A stretch of DNA of 64,000 bases from positions 861,485 to 925,484 of the forward strand of contig FN649758.1 of NCBI GenBank assembly GCA_000310025.1. Direction: 5' to 3'. This DNA comes from Ectocarpus siliculosus. Taxonomy: Eukaryota; Sar; Phaeophyceae; Ectocarpales; Ectocarpaceae. Position numbers and translations under genes: made by a program. Positions 44,487 through 57,214 of the stretch are shown here, one piece after another; the first letter of the stretch is position 1; each line of letters begins with the position of its first letter. Below the pieces are notes generated by a model. It was given only the letters and a program-made list of their open reading frames with translations, made no database searches and was not told the DNA's origin.

Positions 44487-45092
44487 CTGTGGGCAGCACG
44501 TCGAACATTGTATCAGTGGAAGTCATCTATGAACAAGGTACGCACAAGTTAGCGGGGGATAGAACGTAGTACCCCCTGGCTTCCACCTACCCATCCACAT
44601 CTTGGCGGGATGTTGTAGAACCCGTCGTGGAATAGTTCCTAAAGGACGGGAGTGACGACTAGCTTTCCCCGGCTGGAGTCATACTTGCCCATTCTCTACA
44701 GGTCCCATGCCGCCGGATAGGGGACATCTGCCTTCATAAAAATGACGAGTTATTTCGCGCACAAACAAGCTGAACGTGTTTCCCCGATCATGTTTCAGAA
44801 AAAGCGTTCCCTGGGCATGGGCGAGTAGGTATTCTGGAGGCCGCGGGAACACGACCTCAAATTTTCTATGCATACGCCTCATTCAATCCCATCCCGCCGG
44901 AGATAGCGTTGGAATTCATCGTTCTCCGCGGAAGCATGTTCAGCAGTGAGCCATACGTTCGCGTGTAATGTCGTTTACCCCCCCAAAAATTAGTATCAAT
45001 CCCGCATTCGCGTTGGCGGATTTCCGTAACACGCGGAGAGATGGCACCCGCCCTTGACCGACCGGTCCGATTGCTCCACAACCGAGGGGGTA
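44487..45092. other. Upstream side of ROCO A, first exon not found
   Basis: The start of gene A should be here or further right. No signal peptide, start exon or LRR exon is recognised before the tRNA-like array. Confidence 0.4.
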
Positions 45093-46571
45093 TTAGATAA
45101 AATTAGACCATCTGATCAGTCTGACTACTGAGTCAACGTTGACTCGGTGGTCTAATGGTCAGAGCTTTCTTACACAAGGTTCCACGCACGGGTTCGAATC
45201 CCAGTGGTCCACTTACAGAAGAACCGCCATTTGTTTACCAAACAGCAGCGTCTGGCGAGGGGTCCGTCCCCGGAGATCTCTACGCTCAATCCCAGTGATT
45301 AAGCTTCTAACAGCCTCAAGCCCATGTGATCCGGCCGGGTGCTAACGAGCTCAGCGCATATCTTTTATTAGATAAAATTAGACCATCTGATCAGTCTGAC
45401 TACTGAGTCAACGTTGACTCGGTGGTCTAATGGTCAGTCAGAGCTTTCTTACACAAGGTTCCACGCACATATTAGATAAAATTAGACCATCTGATCAGTC
45501 AACGTTGACTGATCAGATGGTCTAATTTTATCTAATAAAAGATATACGCTGAGCTCGTTAGCACCNNNNNNNNNNNNNNNNNNNNNNNNNNNNNNNNNNN
45601 NNNNNNNNNNTAATCACTGGGATTGAGCGTAGAGATCTCCGGGGACGGACCCCTCGCCAGACGTTGCTTTTTTGACAATAGTGACATAATTTCATGCAGA
45701 GAAAAGTGATCCGGCCGGTATTCGAACTCGTGCGGGTATCCTTTATTAGATAAAATTAGACCAACTGATCAGTCAACGTTGACTCGGTGGTCTAATGGTC
45801 AGAGCTTTCTTACACAAGGTTCCACGCACGGGTTCGAATCCCAGTGGTCCACTTACACAAGAACCGCCATTTGTTTACCAAACAGCGGCGTCTGGCGAGG
45901 GGTCCGTCCCCGGAGATCTCTACGCTCAATCCCAGTGATTAAGCTTCTAACAGCCTCAAGCCCATGTGATCCGGCCGGGTGCTAACGAGCTCAGCGCATA
46001 TCTTTTATTAGATAAAATTAGACCATCTGATCAGTCAACGTTGACTCAGTGGTCTAATGGTCAGAGCTTTCTTACACAAGGTTCCACGCACGGGTTCGAA
46101 TCCCAGTGGTCCACTTACAGAAGAACCGCCATTTGTTTACCAAACAGCAGCGTCTGGCGAGGGGTACTGCACGCCCCGGAGATCTCTACGCTCAATCCCA
46201 GTGATTAAGCTTCTAACAGCCTCAAGCCCATGTGATCCGGCCGGGTGCTAACGAGCTCAGCGCATATCTTTTATTAGATAAAATTAGACCATCTGATCAG
46301 TCAACGTTGACTTAGTGGTCTAATGGTCAGAGCTTTCTTACACAAGGTTCCACGCACGGGTTCGAATCCCAGTGGTCCACTTACAGAAGAACCGCCATTT
46401 GTTTACCAAACAGCAGCGTCTGGCGAGGGGTACTGCACGCCCCGGAGATCTCTACGCTCAATCCCAGTGATTAAGCTTCTAACAGCCTCAAGCCCATGTG
46501 ATCCGGCCGGGTGCTAACGAGCTCAGCGCATATCTTTTATTAGATAAAATTAGACCATCTGATCAGTCAAC
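45093..46571 (+). repeat. Tandem array of tRNA-like (SINE-like) repeats, about 265 bp per unit
   Basis: The motif TTAGATAAAATTAGACC starts near 45095, 45367, 45472, 45745, 46007, 46273 and 46540. Full units are 262-267 bp apart. Each full unit has an A-box-like TGGTCTAATGG and a B box GGTTCGAATCC (45191, 45831, 46093, 46359) about 35 nt further on. These are the internal pol III promoter parts of a tRNA. The acceptor and T stems do not pair well, so it is tRNA-derived rather than a working tRNA. Around 45473-45665 a copy is inverted, giving the palindrome TCAGTCAACGTTGACTGA. The next unit was probably amplified by unequal exchange. Confidence 0.8.
45566..45610. other. Assembly gap (45 Ns)
   Basis: A run of N inside the tRNA-like array, next to an inverted copy. 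Copy number and orientation here are uncertain. Confidence 0.99.
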
Positions 46572-47660
46572 GGGGTGCCGAAAGAGCAAAATATGTGTAG
46601 CTAAGGCTTCAGTTCTGGGAACGGTCCTCAATACAATAGACTATGTATGTATGTGAAGCGCGATAAAATCTGCACACAGAGGCGCTTTCATCTAGGTAAG
46701 CACCATGGTGCTGCAGCTGCGTGAGGTTGTTCACGACGGGGCCCACCAACGCCACGCCCCCTACGCACACTCTCCCCCAACGAGCGATATTGGTCCACCG
46801 ATCGCCCAAACAATCGCGGCACTGACGGAGGTACATGCTGCGGCAGACGCCGGCAGATCGAAGGCGTGTCATCAGCGAAAGGGGAGATGCATGATTCAGC
46901 AATTTCCAACGAAACGGAGCAGTTCCGATTAATGACCCCAGTGGTCGCAACATTCTTTTCAAGACAACGTGCACCTGCATGAGGCTGTGACCACTGGGAC
47001 GAGGTGTTGTTGTTGTTGTTGCTGTTGTTGTTGTTGTTGTCGTTGTTGTTGTCTTCACATTGTTCTAAGTGTGCAAAAAAACGGGGAAAAAACCAACACT
47101 TCAGGAACTCACCGGCGAACAGAACAAAACAGGGCACACGGACGGGCGTGGTGTGCAGCCGACAGTATCCTCTCGTTTGAAACACCACGACTACTCAAAG
47201 CCCTTGAACCCAGAGCTCCGGTAACGCTCGCATTCCATAAAGCTCCCGGCAACCCACCTCGTCTGTGGGCTGTGGGCTGCGGGGTGTCCTACTTGTGGCG
47301 TGCGGAGGAATCAGGAATCACGCCACGCAAAAAAAAAAACAAATGAAGGGACAAAAGGGATCCCAAAACAAAAAAGGAGTTGTATATAGCGCTGACGCCG
47401 CTCTTTCCTGTCAAGCCGCTCTCGCCTTGCTGCACAGTGTGTGTGCATAGTGGTGAAAGGTAGAAGAATGCGCCGGTTGCTCGCGTCATGGGATCGGGGG
47501 CGTTGAACATGCTTCGGATGTTGTGTAACTGCTCTACATGTGTACGGCGGTAGCTGTTTCACGAGTCCCTCCGCATCTGATCAATATCTGTGTCGACCGC
47601 GACCTATCTATTGCTGTGTGTACATATCTAGACGGCAGTGCTGTGCATGCTCGCAGTGCG
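46572..47660. other. Intergenic between ROCO A and B, with a TTG microsatellite
   Basis: A TTG/GTTGTT run lies at 47006-47058. It makes Thr- and Asn-rich frames on - that are not genes. No other coding signal. Confidence 0.6.
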
Positions 47661-49107
47661 TTCAAAGGAGGCAGAGAGCTTCGGGGGCATCGGGTGTTTC
47701 CTGTGGAAGATGCTGTATGGCGTGGAAGATGGGATATTCAGCTGCGGGTTGGTTGGCTACAGGGAGTACTATCGTAGCTGTAGTCTTCGGAAAATACACC
47801 CAAGATATTCTGCAAGCCATTAGATCGGAAAAACGACTATACCTCCTCCAACAGGGTCCCTTGCTTGTTATCTTGTTGTTGATGTCGATATTGTTGTTGT
47901 TGCCGTCATTGTCTTTATTGTTTCCACAATTTGTGCACCTAGTCTGACTCCATGGTGTGTCCAGGACCATCTCAACTACGCGTGAAGGGCACGACACGAT
48001 TTTCCGCTTTCCGCGGTCACAATCACCCAAATATACGCAACGAATAAATTATCCAGAAAAACAAGAGGACGGGGAAAAGACGGTAAATTACAAGCAAGTA
48101 TTGCCCAGCATTTCACTCAAGCAAGTCCGAGTTTGTCTCTCGAACAAACGATTATCCAGATAAAACACGCAAAATGAACTATCCGAACGTGCGTCACATC
48201 AAGTGTTTTTTTTTCGTAACCGCTCAGGACGATGAAATCGAGCTGACACAAGCATAAACTTTCTTTGCGCTAATACAACATGTCAGAGCCAATCTGCGAT
48301 TGTCGAATCGACGCACGCACCCCCAACAGTGCGGGGAGACTGACGGTAGGAAACGGTGTAAACTTGTACAGTAGGGCACATTCAAGACCTCCGCGCATCG
48401 AGAGCAGTGGTCCCCTGTTCACGGACAGATGCCCGGCACCGGTGAAATTGATTGGCACTACCGCAAACCACTCCTACACTCAAGTCGGCCCGTTAGCTTC
48501 CTTGCTCATTCTTTAGAAGTCTACCACGTTGAGTCATTCACAATCGGTAAGAACAAATCACCTCTAGGAAAATCCCTCTTCCCGTGGACGACACACACTA
48601 CCCTTGCAGCGTGCAAACGGTGTACCTGCATCCCTACGTTGGAATCTCGACGACTCTGCCTCCACCAAGTTCTGGTGGTCTGGTGAGTTTGAGCGGGAGG
48701 CCCCGACAGAAAGAACAATGGCAGAAAAATACAACAATGTGGACACTATGGTCCGTGCTTGACCACGCGTGAGCTAGGCACAAACCAATACAAAACAACG
48801 CAGGAACGTAGAGGACTGAACAGGAGGTTGAGCTTCTCTCTTCCACCATAACCACCGCCACTCTATGGGTGCAAGAACGTCACTCGATGCACATGGGTCG
48901 TTTACAGTGATATTTTTGACCTCACGTTTAAGGGCCGAAAATTGATGCACACATTCTCCCAACATGTCGGGTGACTCCCAATCTCAACTGCATCACGGCA
49001 TGATTGTCCGTACCCTGTGATCCGGCAAAGTACCTGCAAACTAAAGGGCTGTGTATGCGACAAGGGCGCTTCCATATGCATGCTGCACACCTCCATACCC
49101 CCAGCAT
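47661..49107 (-). other. Downstream flank of ROCO B, homologous to 31660-32650
   Basis: Conserved - strand blocks: HLPQETPDAPEALC near 47670-47720, SLPALLGVRASI near 48300-48350, and VHRLHAARVVCVVH at 48531-48625. The last follows an AG acceptor as in copy A. It may be 3' exons or a second co-duplicated gene. Confidence 0.4.
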
Positions 49108-49499
49108 CTAGCTCGTCGGCGCGGTAATCGAAAGCGAGTCCAACCACGTTGGAACGTTTTCGTTTCGAACCCACACCACCCCCCCCCTCCCGTCCGTAAC
49201 ACGCTTCATTTCGTCCCTGAAGTCAATGTAGCCATCACTATCCTTGGCGACCTTACGCCTTTCGAGTCCCTCCTTGTCCATGAACTTCTTCAGCGCTTCA
49301 TACGAGGCGCTCGTATCCCTTTGCATGCCGGTGCTGACACTCTCCTCACCAGACATAACACGAAGTAGCGCGCCCTCGTCGAAAGTACGGTCAACCAGCT
49401 CATCCAGAACCCATCTTGCACGTCTTTCAGGAAATCTGAGATATCCACGTTCAGTCCTATCGTTGCGTTCAGCGCCACCTTTGCGGTCACCACGGCCAC
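49108..49499 (-). pseudogene. ROCO B last exon, frameshifted
   Basis: Acceptor CTTCTCAG. Starts VAVVTAKVALNATIGLNVDI, then shifts near 49415 and resumes DELVDRTFDEGALLRVMSG in another frame to the stop. Confidence 0.8.
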
Positions 49500-49738
49500 C
49501 TGAGAAGCGAGCACACAAAAAAAATAATAAAGAGAAAATTCCCCACAGCTCATCATCACTGACATTCAATTCACAGCACCGGCACCGTAGCCCCAACTCT
49601 CAAAACCTTTCGGTCAATTAACATCCCGCATGGCAGAGAAATGATCGTTCGCAGTACGACCCCAGCAAACATCGGGGTGAATCAGAATTGAGTCCCAGTC
49701 ACCGACTCTGACAGGCTCCTTCCAAATTATTGTCTTAC

Positions 49739-50260
49739 CTGAAGAACAGGCGATATTTTCTTCACCCAGCTACGCGTCTCTTGAAATCGATAGCCATCAC
49801 CACCAGGGCCGCACGGCACCTTAGTCATGTCGACCGGGCACAAGAAGTGCAGTCTCATGTCCTTCTTTCCCAAGCCACGAAGCTTGCTCAGCATGCTCTT
49901 CTTGCCATGAGCCTTCGGCGAAGTGCCATCATAACCAACCTCCTTGACGACGACAAGGCGAGGGTAATGGTAGTTCGGGGCCTGCAAGTTCTTGAGGCGC
50001 GCAAGGCTTTCCTGGGTGCTCTCGAGCACCTTGTCCAGTCTTGCCGTTATCATGCCCAAACCGTCCTTCACGTCACGCAACTCGGTCTTGGTGCCATCAA
50101 AACCCTCCTTCATCTCAGCCTTCACCTCGTTCAACCCCCCTGTCACAGCTATGGCCACCCCGTCGATCTTTCGAATCAACTCGTCCTCATCCGTGGAGCT
50201 GCCCTGTGACAACCATGAATCAAGGGCAGGGACGGGATAGCAACACTCAGCAGCGGTATA
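49739..50260 (-). pseudogene. ROCO B exon: linker
   Basis: 3' end fixed at CTTCAG|GTAAGAC. Reads GGLNEVKAEMKEGFDG, LDKVLESTQESLARLKN and LHFLCPVDMTKVPCG. 25 codons of repeat fewer than gene A. The 5' limit is uncertain. Confidence 0.75.
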
Positions 50261-50339
50261 CAGAAGCCGAGCAATTGTGTGCAATATCTTTGTCCCCAAC
50301 CAATAGCACCACGGATCTTGTGCACAAACGATGTCGAGG

Positions 50340-52298
50340 CCACATGGGTCGGGCGGGGACTGTACTGTAGGCTAGGCTATGCCACATGGACATGCGAACG
50401 GGATCATCAGGATTCACGACACCAGTATATTGCGGTTTGCTGTTGGTAATACGTATGTATCCCATCGCGACGCGAGGGGGCCGTACACCTACCTCTGCGG
50501 GCACAACTGATGAGTGAGTGAACACGGCAACATCATTATTGCGCCATGTGAAATGTACCAGGATTGTTTCACCGGTCCTACACAAAACCAAGCAACTGAA
50601 AGTAATAGCCGCGAAAACAAAAGGCCGGGTGATGAAATCCTTTGCCAGCGGAGAAGGGACGGGTGGGTAAAGGATGCGCCAGCTTGGGTGAGACGCAAAT
50701 ATATAGAGAGGAGATTGAAGGAGAATATTTGAATGGATGATAGTCGCTGGACACTACGAGCAGGCGTGGCGGAAACCACCCAATCGCAATGCTGCAAGAA
50801 AGCGTGCACGCACTGAAGTGAGCGGCTCTTTCGCCTATTGCCCACACCCTCGACAGAGGGTTATTAACAGAATTTCCAAATTGGCTCTGACGGAAAGTTA
50901 GGTACATACGGTTGCTGCGGCGGAGTCATTCCAAGGTTTTATGCATACAGTGTACCTAAGTGCCTAATTTCTCTGCAACTGAGGGCGTGAAAAACAATCT
51001 CACCGGCGGGCAAGTGAAGGAGTATTGACCTTCCAGGATGACAAACCTGGCCTTCACCTCGCTGAATGTCAAGTCTGCCGTGTGGCAAATGAACGGAAGA
51101 AGTCACTCAACAACCTCTTCTTCCCTCCCGCACGACGTGAGTTTCGTCCCATGGAAAGCTAGCAAGGGGTGACGGCATGTCGAAATCGTATTGGGCTGGG
51201 GTCTGACCACACACATTTGAGTACTTCGCCATCAACTTCACTCCTCCGCACATTTTGCCAAACGCACGGCGCAAGTTGTATGCACAAAGTTCAAGCTCGA
51301 CAACGATCCGCAACGGCGGTGCAAGCACTGTAGCAGAATTTCGTCGCTCCAGCATTCATTTCCTATCATTCAGCGGCTGCACAGGAGATGCAGGACAAGG
51401 ATGAACCTACACCAAACAGGCGCCGAATTCGGCAAAAACAGACAGGTGGCAGCCCGTTGCCTAAAATGTGTGAGTGGATTCACAGGCCGGAGAGATCGAA
51501 CAGGAATGCGATAAAATAAAAGGTTTTACTCCGGTTTGCCAAAGAGGTCCGAGTTGTCGCACACGGTTGCGACGGCTCCAACCACGCCCCAGCACAGCGG
51601 GTTGGCCGTGGGTTTCCTGCCACTGCGAATGGGTCGCAAGGCACAGCCAATTCTTGCCTGTAACGTTCGGTCGCCGTGCGTTTTTTTCCGCCATTTGTTA
51701 TCGGGGCTTCGCTACGGTATGGACGCGCAGGCACCATGCAACTGCAACCGACGGCCAACACGAACGCTAAAATACAATGACTCGTTTTCAGTGTAGAACC
51801 GCATCACTCTTCGTTGTGAGATACTGCCGAACCCAAAGTCGCAGTCAACGAAGCCCATGCACGCCATGACACATAAGATGCCATCTGCTGCGTTTTCTGA
51901 ACCTCCGTGTCCCCATTGTATTGTTGCTGTGCTTGCTTGGTGCATGCAACACGGAAAGGTCATCTTTGCAACAAAACACACGAATGTCTGTATCTCCATT
52001 GTGATTCCTCTGTACCGCAGAGGTCGAAAACATTGCATATGGGGCATGCACAAAGGTTGGAGTATCGCTGATGCGATTGCGTTCATTATTGCGAACATTG
52101 CAGCTATGGCAAAGGGGTGAGGGTGAGATCGTAGTAGAATCAAATGGTTGAGTTCAGTTTCCGCACAGGCACAACTCGCAGTTACGTCATCGGCGAAGTA
52201 AATGGATCAGGTTGAGTATGACAAAGACAAAAATGGAAATCCCACGCTTGTTCATTCGCAACTTCAGTGCTTTTAATTTCCTCCTTATCCGCTTATAC
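50340..52298 (-). other. Intron of ROCO B, no certain exon
   Basis: A - strand stretch at 51107-51355 (LELCAYNLRRAFGKMCGG) reads protein-like but has no match in the gene A intron. Nothing else is seen. Confidence 0.4.
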
Positions 52299-52422
52299 CT
52301 CGGTCCAGTCGAATGTCAACCATGCGCACGAGATCAATGGCAGCTGCCCCGAGCCCTCCGGTGTCCGGACTGCATCGTGGGCATCTACTGCCTTCCAAAA
52401 ACTTGTCTCCACTGCGAGTCGC
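52299..52422 (-). pseudogene. ROCO B exon: CPRC motif
   Basis: 124 nt, acceptor CTTGTCAG, donor CGAG|GTATAA. Reads GDKFLEGSRCPRC and GLGAAAIDLVRMVDIRLDR. One codon longer than in gene A, in frame. Confidence 0.75.
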
Positions 52423-53077
52423 CTGACAAGTGGGGTGCAACACGGTCTCCCGTTAAGTGTAGCGTCGAATCTAGGCGAATTGAGGGTATGCGACCCACCT
52501 TTTCCACCCGCGCATTGCCGCAAACACTCACATTTCTTGGCAAATTGATTTGAGTTCCAACTGCAAGAGCGGACGCCTGGCATACACTTAGCAGAAGCGA
52601 CAACGCACAAGTTTCACCACGCCCGCGCCCACGGCACGCACACGTCCACAGCAATGACAAACACCTCCAAGCCGGAAGACTCGTTTCCCTGTAGACGCGT
52701 GCCTCTGCTAATATATCACCGGCTTCCTTAAATATTAATAAGGCAAATTCACGACCTACAGAGACAACCGACGAGGTGCACATAGACTGACAGGCTTGTA
52801 AACACGTCTTACGGTCAGCAGGTGCGACCACTTCAGTTTGCTTTAGTTCCGGTGTTCGAAAGCCGTACAACTCCAGGCTTTACATGCGAAGAGCAACACC
52901 TCCAAAAAATTGTATACTCGCTTTCAAGAGCACCATGTTGAAGCGTACATCGTTGTCGATTGCACGACAAAGGTTTGTCAACGGCTAACTACGAGACAAT
53001 AGTGCTTGTGCCCAGAACTGGGCGCTTCAGGCGATCAGCAATTGGCCTCTAACCTACACAATTGGTTGAGGGCTTAC

Positions 53078-53833
53078 CTTGTTCACAAAGAGCATCGCGT
53101 CACCATGCTGAGGGCACTTCAGAGAGCCTTTCCAGCTTAGCCCTGGAAAATCCAACAACATCAAGCTCACGGAAGACATGACGAACGACAGGGCCACCCA
53201 GGGCACTGGGGTGCTGATATCTGAGCAGTAAGCTCATTGTCGGTGGGAGAGTATTCCAACACCAAAGCAAATGTCCTGTGCTCATCTTGGACACCCAGGC
53301 CGCCATGCACAAGCACCCCATATCGCCAGAATGTTCGCACGCCACCAAGACCGCAGCAGCGTGTCAACACCTTTTCGATCGCACCAGGTGGTACACCTAG
53401 GAAAATCTTCCAGCTGACGCTGAATGCTGGGGTATGCCCCGAGCAGAAGGTATCGATCGTGTTACCGACAATCTCGGGGCGGTCTGGCTCTAACCTCAGC
53501 AGAACTACCAGGCCCCCATCAGGGTCATTTTCGAGCGGGAACGTTAGACCCAAGGATGCAAGGGTGGGGAGCACATACTCGCACAGACCATTCGGCCACA
53601 TGGCATACGCCAACCTGGGTTCAAGCACGCCCTCGTTCTTGAGCCTGTCCCACGAAGCGATGTCTGATGCATCGTCGAGTGTGATACGTGTGTCGCCCGT
53701 GTCCCCAAGATTCACACGGCCGTCGAAGGTCTCTTGGTCCTTATGGTTGAGCAGGGGCTTGAGGATTCTCGCCAGCCAGACGACGTCCAGAAAGACAAAC
53801 TTCTCGTGGCGAACGAGAGACCCGTCGAACTCC
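53078..53833 (-). pseudogene. ROCO B exon: COR, with 10-nt deletion
   Basis: 756 nt against 766 in gene A. Reads VRHEKFVFLDVVWLARILKP and VLEPRLAYAMWPNGLCEYV. The frame changes after NELTAQIS near 53215. Confidence 0.82.
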
Positions 53834-55059
53834 CTGCATGCACATGCAAAAATGGAGTTTTTTTTTTCAAATCCGTGCAGGATGAGTTCATAATCCGTGT
53901 GGAGCTTTGCCGGAAGCGGTGTAGGTATGTCCTTTCCGAAACCGGCGAACGCGCTCGATTTCGTTTGTGATTGTTTGATGGACATACCACCACGCGAGAA
54001 CAGGAAACGAGGTTTTCCTTGGCGGAGTGGGGGTGGGTTTAGGCGGGTGTATGAGCGCCTCTCTTCGGAAACGCGAGTCCGAGAGATTGAACAACAGGTA
54101 TGGTTCCAGTAGCCCTAGACAACTGCACAATACACCGTGCGCACCTTTGGTGATATCGTGTCTAAGTCAGCAACCAGTGATTGTCGCCGATTGTTCCTTT
54201 TCATAAGCTACACATCACTCGGGTCCTTCGTGATGAACAGTCACCAGTGCCGGCGTCAAAAAAGATAGCACCTGTCAATCTGACCATTGACAAGAGCAAC
54301 AACGAGTCCCGAGCCTGAGGTTTGTATGCGTCTGCTTCTGAACGTCATACTCTCGCCAAAGGTTCTATCCCCTCTGTGGAGGCGTCCCAATCGTTCACCT
54401 GCCCTGCGTGTGTCCGCTGCTCCTGCCTCAACCCATTGCAGTTTAGGCATGAGAGAAAGGGGTACCAACGGCACAATGACGCCTCATCGGTTTTCGCCCC
54501 GTTACCTGCCTCCCTCGTACCCATCGCCAGGAATGCTCAAAACCCAACAGCAGTTGATGTGTCCACACGGAATAACCTTCGTCATCTTCGGCCAGCCGGA
54601 GAGTTCTTTGCATGGTACATGTTTGCAAATTTCTCTGTTTCATGTGGTAGGAATCTCCTTCAATACATTGTAGCGATTCCTGGCTCAATCGCTCATGTCC
54701 AAGCCGCGGCTTGGTGTACGCGCACGGTATGATCGACACTATTCCTCACCGTTAAATGGCAACTTAAGTCAACTGTCGACAGTGAAGATTGGGGATAGGG
54801 ACAGGCCTTGAGGTGTCAGACGGCGCGGGGCATAGAAAAACAGGAGCACTTCACGGAGGAGTTTCGAACTGTCGGCAGAAGAAAAGTAAGCCTTCGATTC
54901 ACCCAGCTGGCGTACGAAAATATCCCATCCCTAACCCAATCCACACGTCGCCCTTCCAGGACAAATTTTGGGTCACACATCCGGGGCTTTCTCAGCAACC
55001 TGTCGATCATTTCTCCACAAACTGTAAAGCGCGCCTCCTGGAGCAATTAGATTCTATAC
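53834..55059. other. Intron of ROCO B, nothing recognised
   Basis: No repeat or domain is seen on either strand. Confidence 0.5.
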
Positions 55060-55266
55060 CTGATCGATAGAGCTCCCTTCAAAGCATTCTTGGCGTTCGT
55101 GACGGTGATCCCTTTCTGCTTAAGCTCGCCAACTGTTTCGTCCCATTTCGTGCTGAGATCCTCAACCGTGATTCCCTGGAACACGGATGTCTTGCCTCCT
55201 GCCGTTTCCGCCGCGTTTCCTCTGTCAGGGCCGGGCGACTTGCGCAATACGGCTTGCACGGGATCT
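55060..55266 (-). pseudogene. ROCO B exon: start of COR
   Basis: 207 nt, acceptor TTACCCAG, donor AG|GTATAG. Reads GKTSVFQGITVEDLSTKW and GITVTNAKNALKGALSI. Open. Confidence 0.8.
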
Positions 55267-57214
55267 CTGGGTAAGCAACGGAAAAAGCAAAACAGGGCCG
55301 AACGTCATTCGTGACGACTGTGAAAGTCGGCGCTTGGCGTGTACCAAGAACTCCATCCACACCCCTGAATGGTACGGTCTACTAGAGTAGTCGACGCAAG
55401 CACTAGCAAGGCACGAGAGGTCGACCGAGGGCACCTCATGAACAAAATGAGGAGACGGAGGCCCCACAAAAAAAGTTGCGGATTCGACGGGGCGTGGGCG
55501 GGGCGCGTATGGCTGGCTGGAGATTCAGGGGGGTTTGGGTCGCCCCGCTCGGTAGTCGGAAGGGTACGGCAGTGCTTGACTGAGCTTCAGAGATGGAGCC
55601 ATCGGCTCTACTGCCGTGATAGGAGTTTGATCCCCAGGCAACCTTTTTGCTCTCCCTTGAATGGTTTCGCTGATATTTGAGAAATTCTCGAATACTACGA
55701 GAAAAATTGTCTGGGTCTCCTGGGTTTCATGTTTGCTTTTAGATTTGGGTTAGAACGAGCGTCGGTCCGCGCGTGTTTCACACAGATATTGCAGGGCTGC
55801 TGAATGCACGGTCGTGAGCCGTAGTAGTGACTGAAATTTCCCCAACACCCCCGCAGGCTCCACGTTGTATTCGACAACGTCTACGTCTCGTGAAGACATT
55901 CGAAAGAATAGACTGCTGTTACACTCCTTCCTAGAGGGCCTAGATATTGCTCCGTAACATACGTGGTTCAATAGCGGCATATCTGGGTGCGCTCGTGCTG
56001 TTCCTGTAGGAGCTATTTCCCAAGTAACGGCGTTATGGTAAAAATGGGCTTCTACTGGTATGGGATTAATGAGCCGCGGGTGACGACTCAATACCTTCCA
56101 GCGGTCTATCTGGGATACTGTGCAAGCTGCGAGACATGCTGCTTCCAGGCAGCAAGCAACCCAGAACGCGCAATTCAATTACTTCCGGAATCATGTTCCA
56201 ACGGATCTTCCACGACCTTGTACCCGCTCCCGCTGGACGCTTGTTGAACATATTACACATCAATGGCCGAGGAACACGAACAATGCATGCTCTCTCTGCC
56301 ACAAGAGCAGTACGGCCAAACGATCGGCACCTAACAGTACGGACACAGACGCAAATGAACAGTGGTAGCTTACACGAAAGTACTTGTAGTGCTGCTGCTG
56401 CTGCTGCTATAATGGCAATGACTCCCATCTATCTTTCTTTCTTATTCTTCCTTCTACCCTGGCGCCTCGCACCAAAAAGGCTCTCTTCTTGTGCATTGTT
56501 TTTACCTTCGGCACAGCAGTTTTGTTTCCAGGTGACCCCTCCCCACACACCGCACAGCAAAAACAAAGGCATCTGCCACGAGCTGTGTACATGCTCCGTC
56601 TTGTGTCGTCATTAACACCAACCAGGAGGCTACATGAATAGTACGCTCAGAAATTCCAGGCACGAGAGTCTGGCGTAGCCTGCAAAAGAACCCGCTGCGT
56701 CTGCTCCCCACACACCGATTTAACGCAATGACGATGACACCCGCCACGAGCTGTGTGTATCGCTCCCTTCTCTCGGCAGTGCTGTCTTGCCCCTCTTAGC
56801 GGTGTTTTGTGTTTAGCTAAGCGCTTCCTCTGTTTCTCCTGGTTTGAACCGAGCAACTACTGTTGCGTGTGTGTGTTCCTTTCCTCTCGTCCGACTCTCG
56901 GGGGCGAGGGCAAGAATTTTCGATGATTTTGGGTACACATCCGTTTCAAGCACGGCCATCTGTTGTCGGAGCGCGACGAAACCGGTGTGACAAAGATTTT
57001 GCCATAATTAGCCTCTTCCTTACATTTTTTTTTTTCCCAGCCGATCGTAAATTGGTGCTCTACAGACCTCATTCTCGTCCAGAGAAGTCGCCAATTTATT
57101 GACGTGCCGTTCCCCCGGGGGGGTTGCGGAAGAGTCGCTCTACAGCGCAATGATTGAAAGAGCCCGATATTTAGAGCCTTTCTCCCCCCCCTGAGGATGA
57201 AGGATAACTGTCAA
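55267..57214. other. Intron of ROCO B, short CTG run only
   Basis: A CTG microsatellite at about 56391-56408. Otherwise no gene or repeat is recognised. Confidence 0.5.

Noticed and set aside
45140-46400. Set of functional tRNA genes
   Set aside because: A and B boxes are present, but the acceptor strands do not pair (3' GTGGTCC has no matching 5' GGACCAC) and the T stem is only 3 bp, so I call it tRNA-derived repeats.
47006-47058. Poly-Thr/poly-Asn protein on -
   Set aside because: Caused by the TTG microsatellite.
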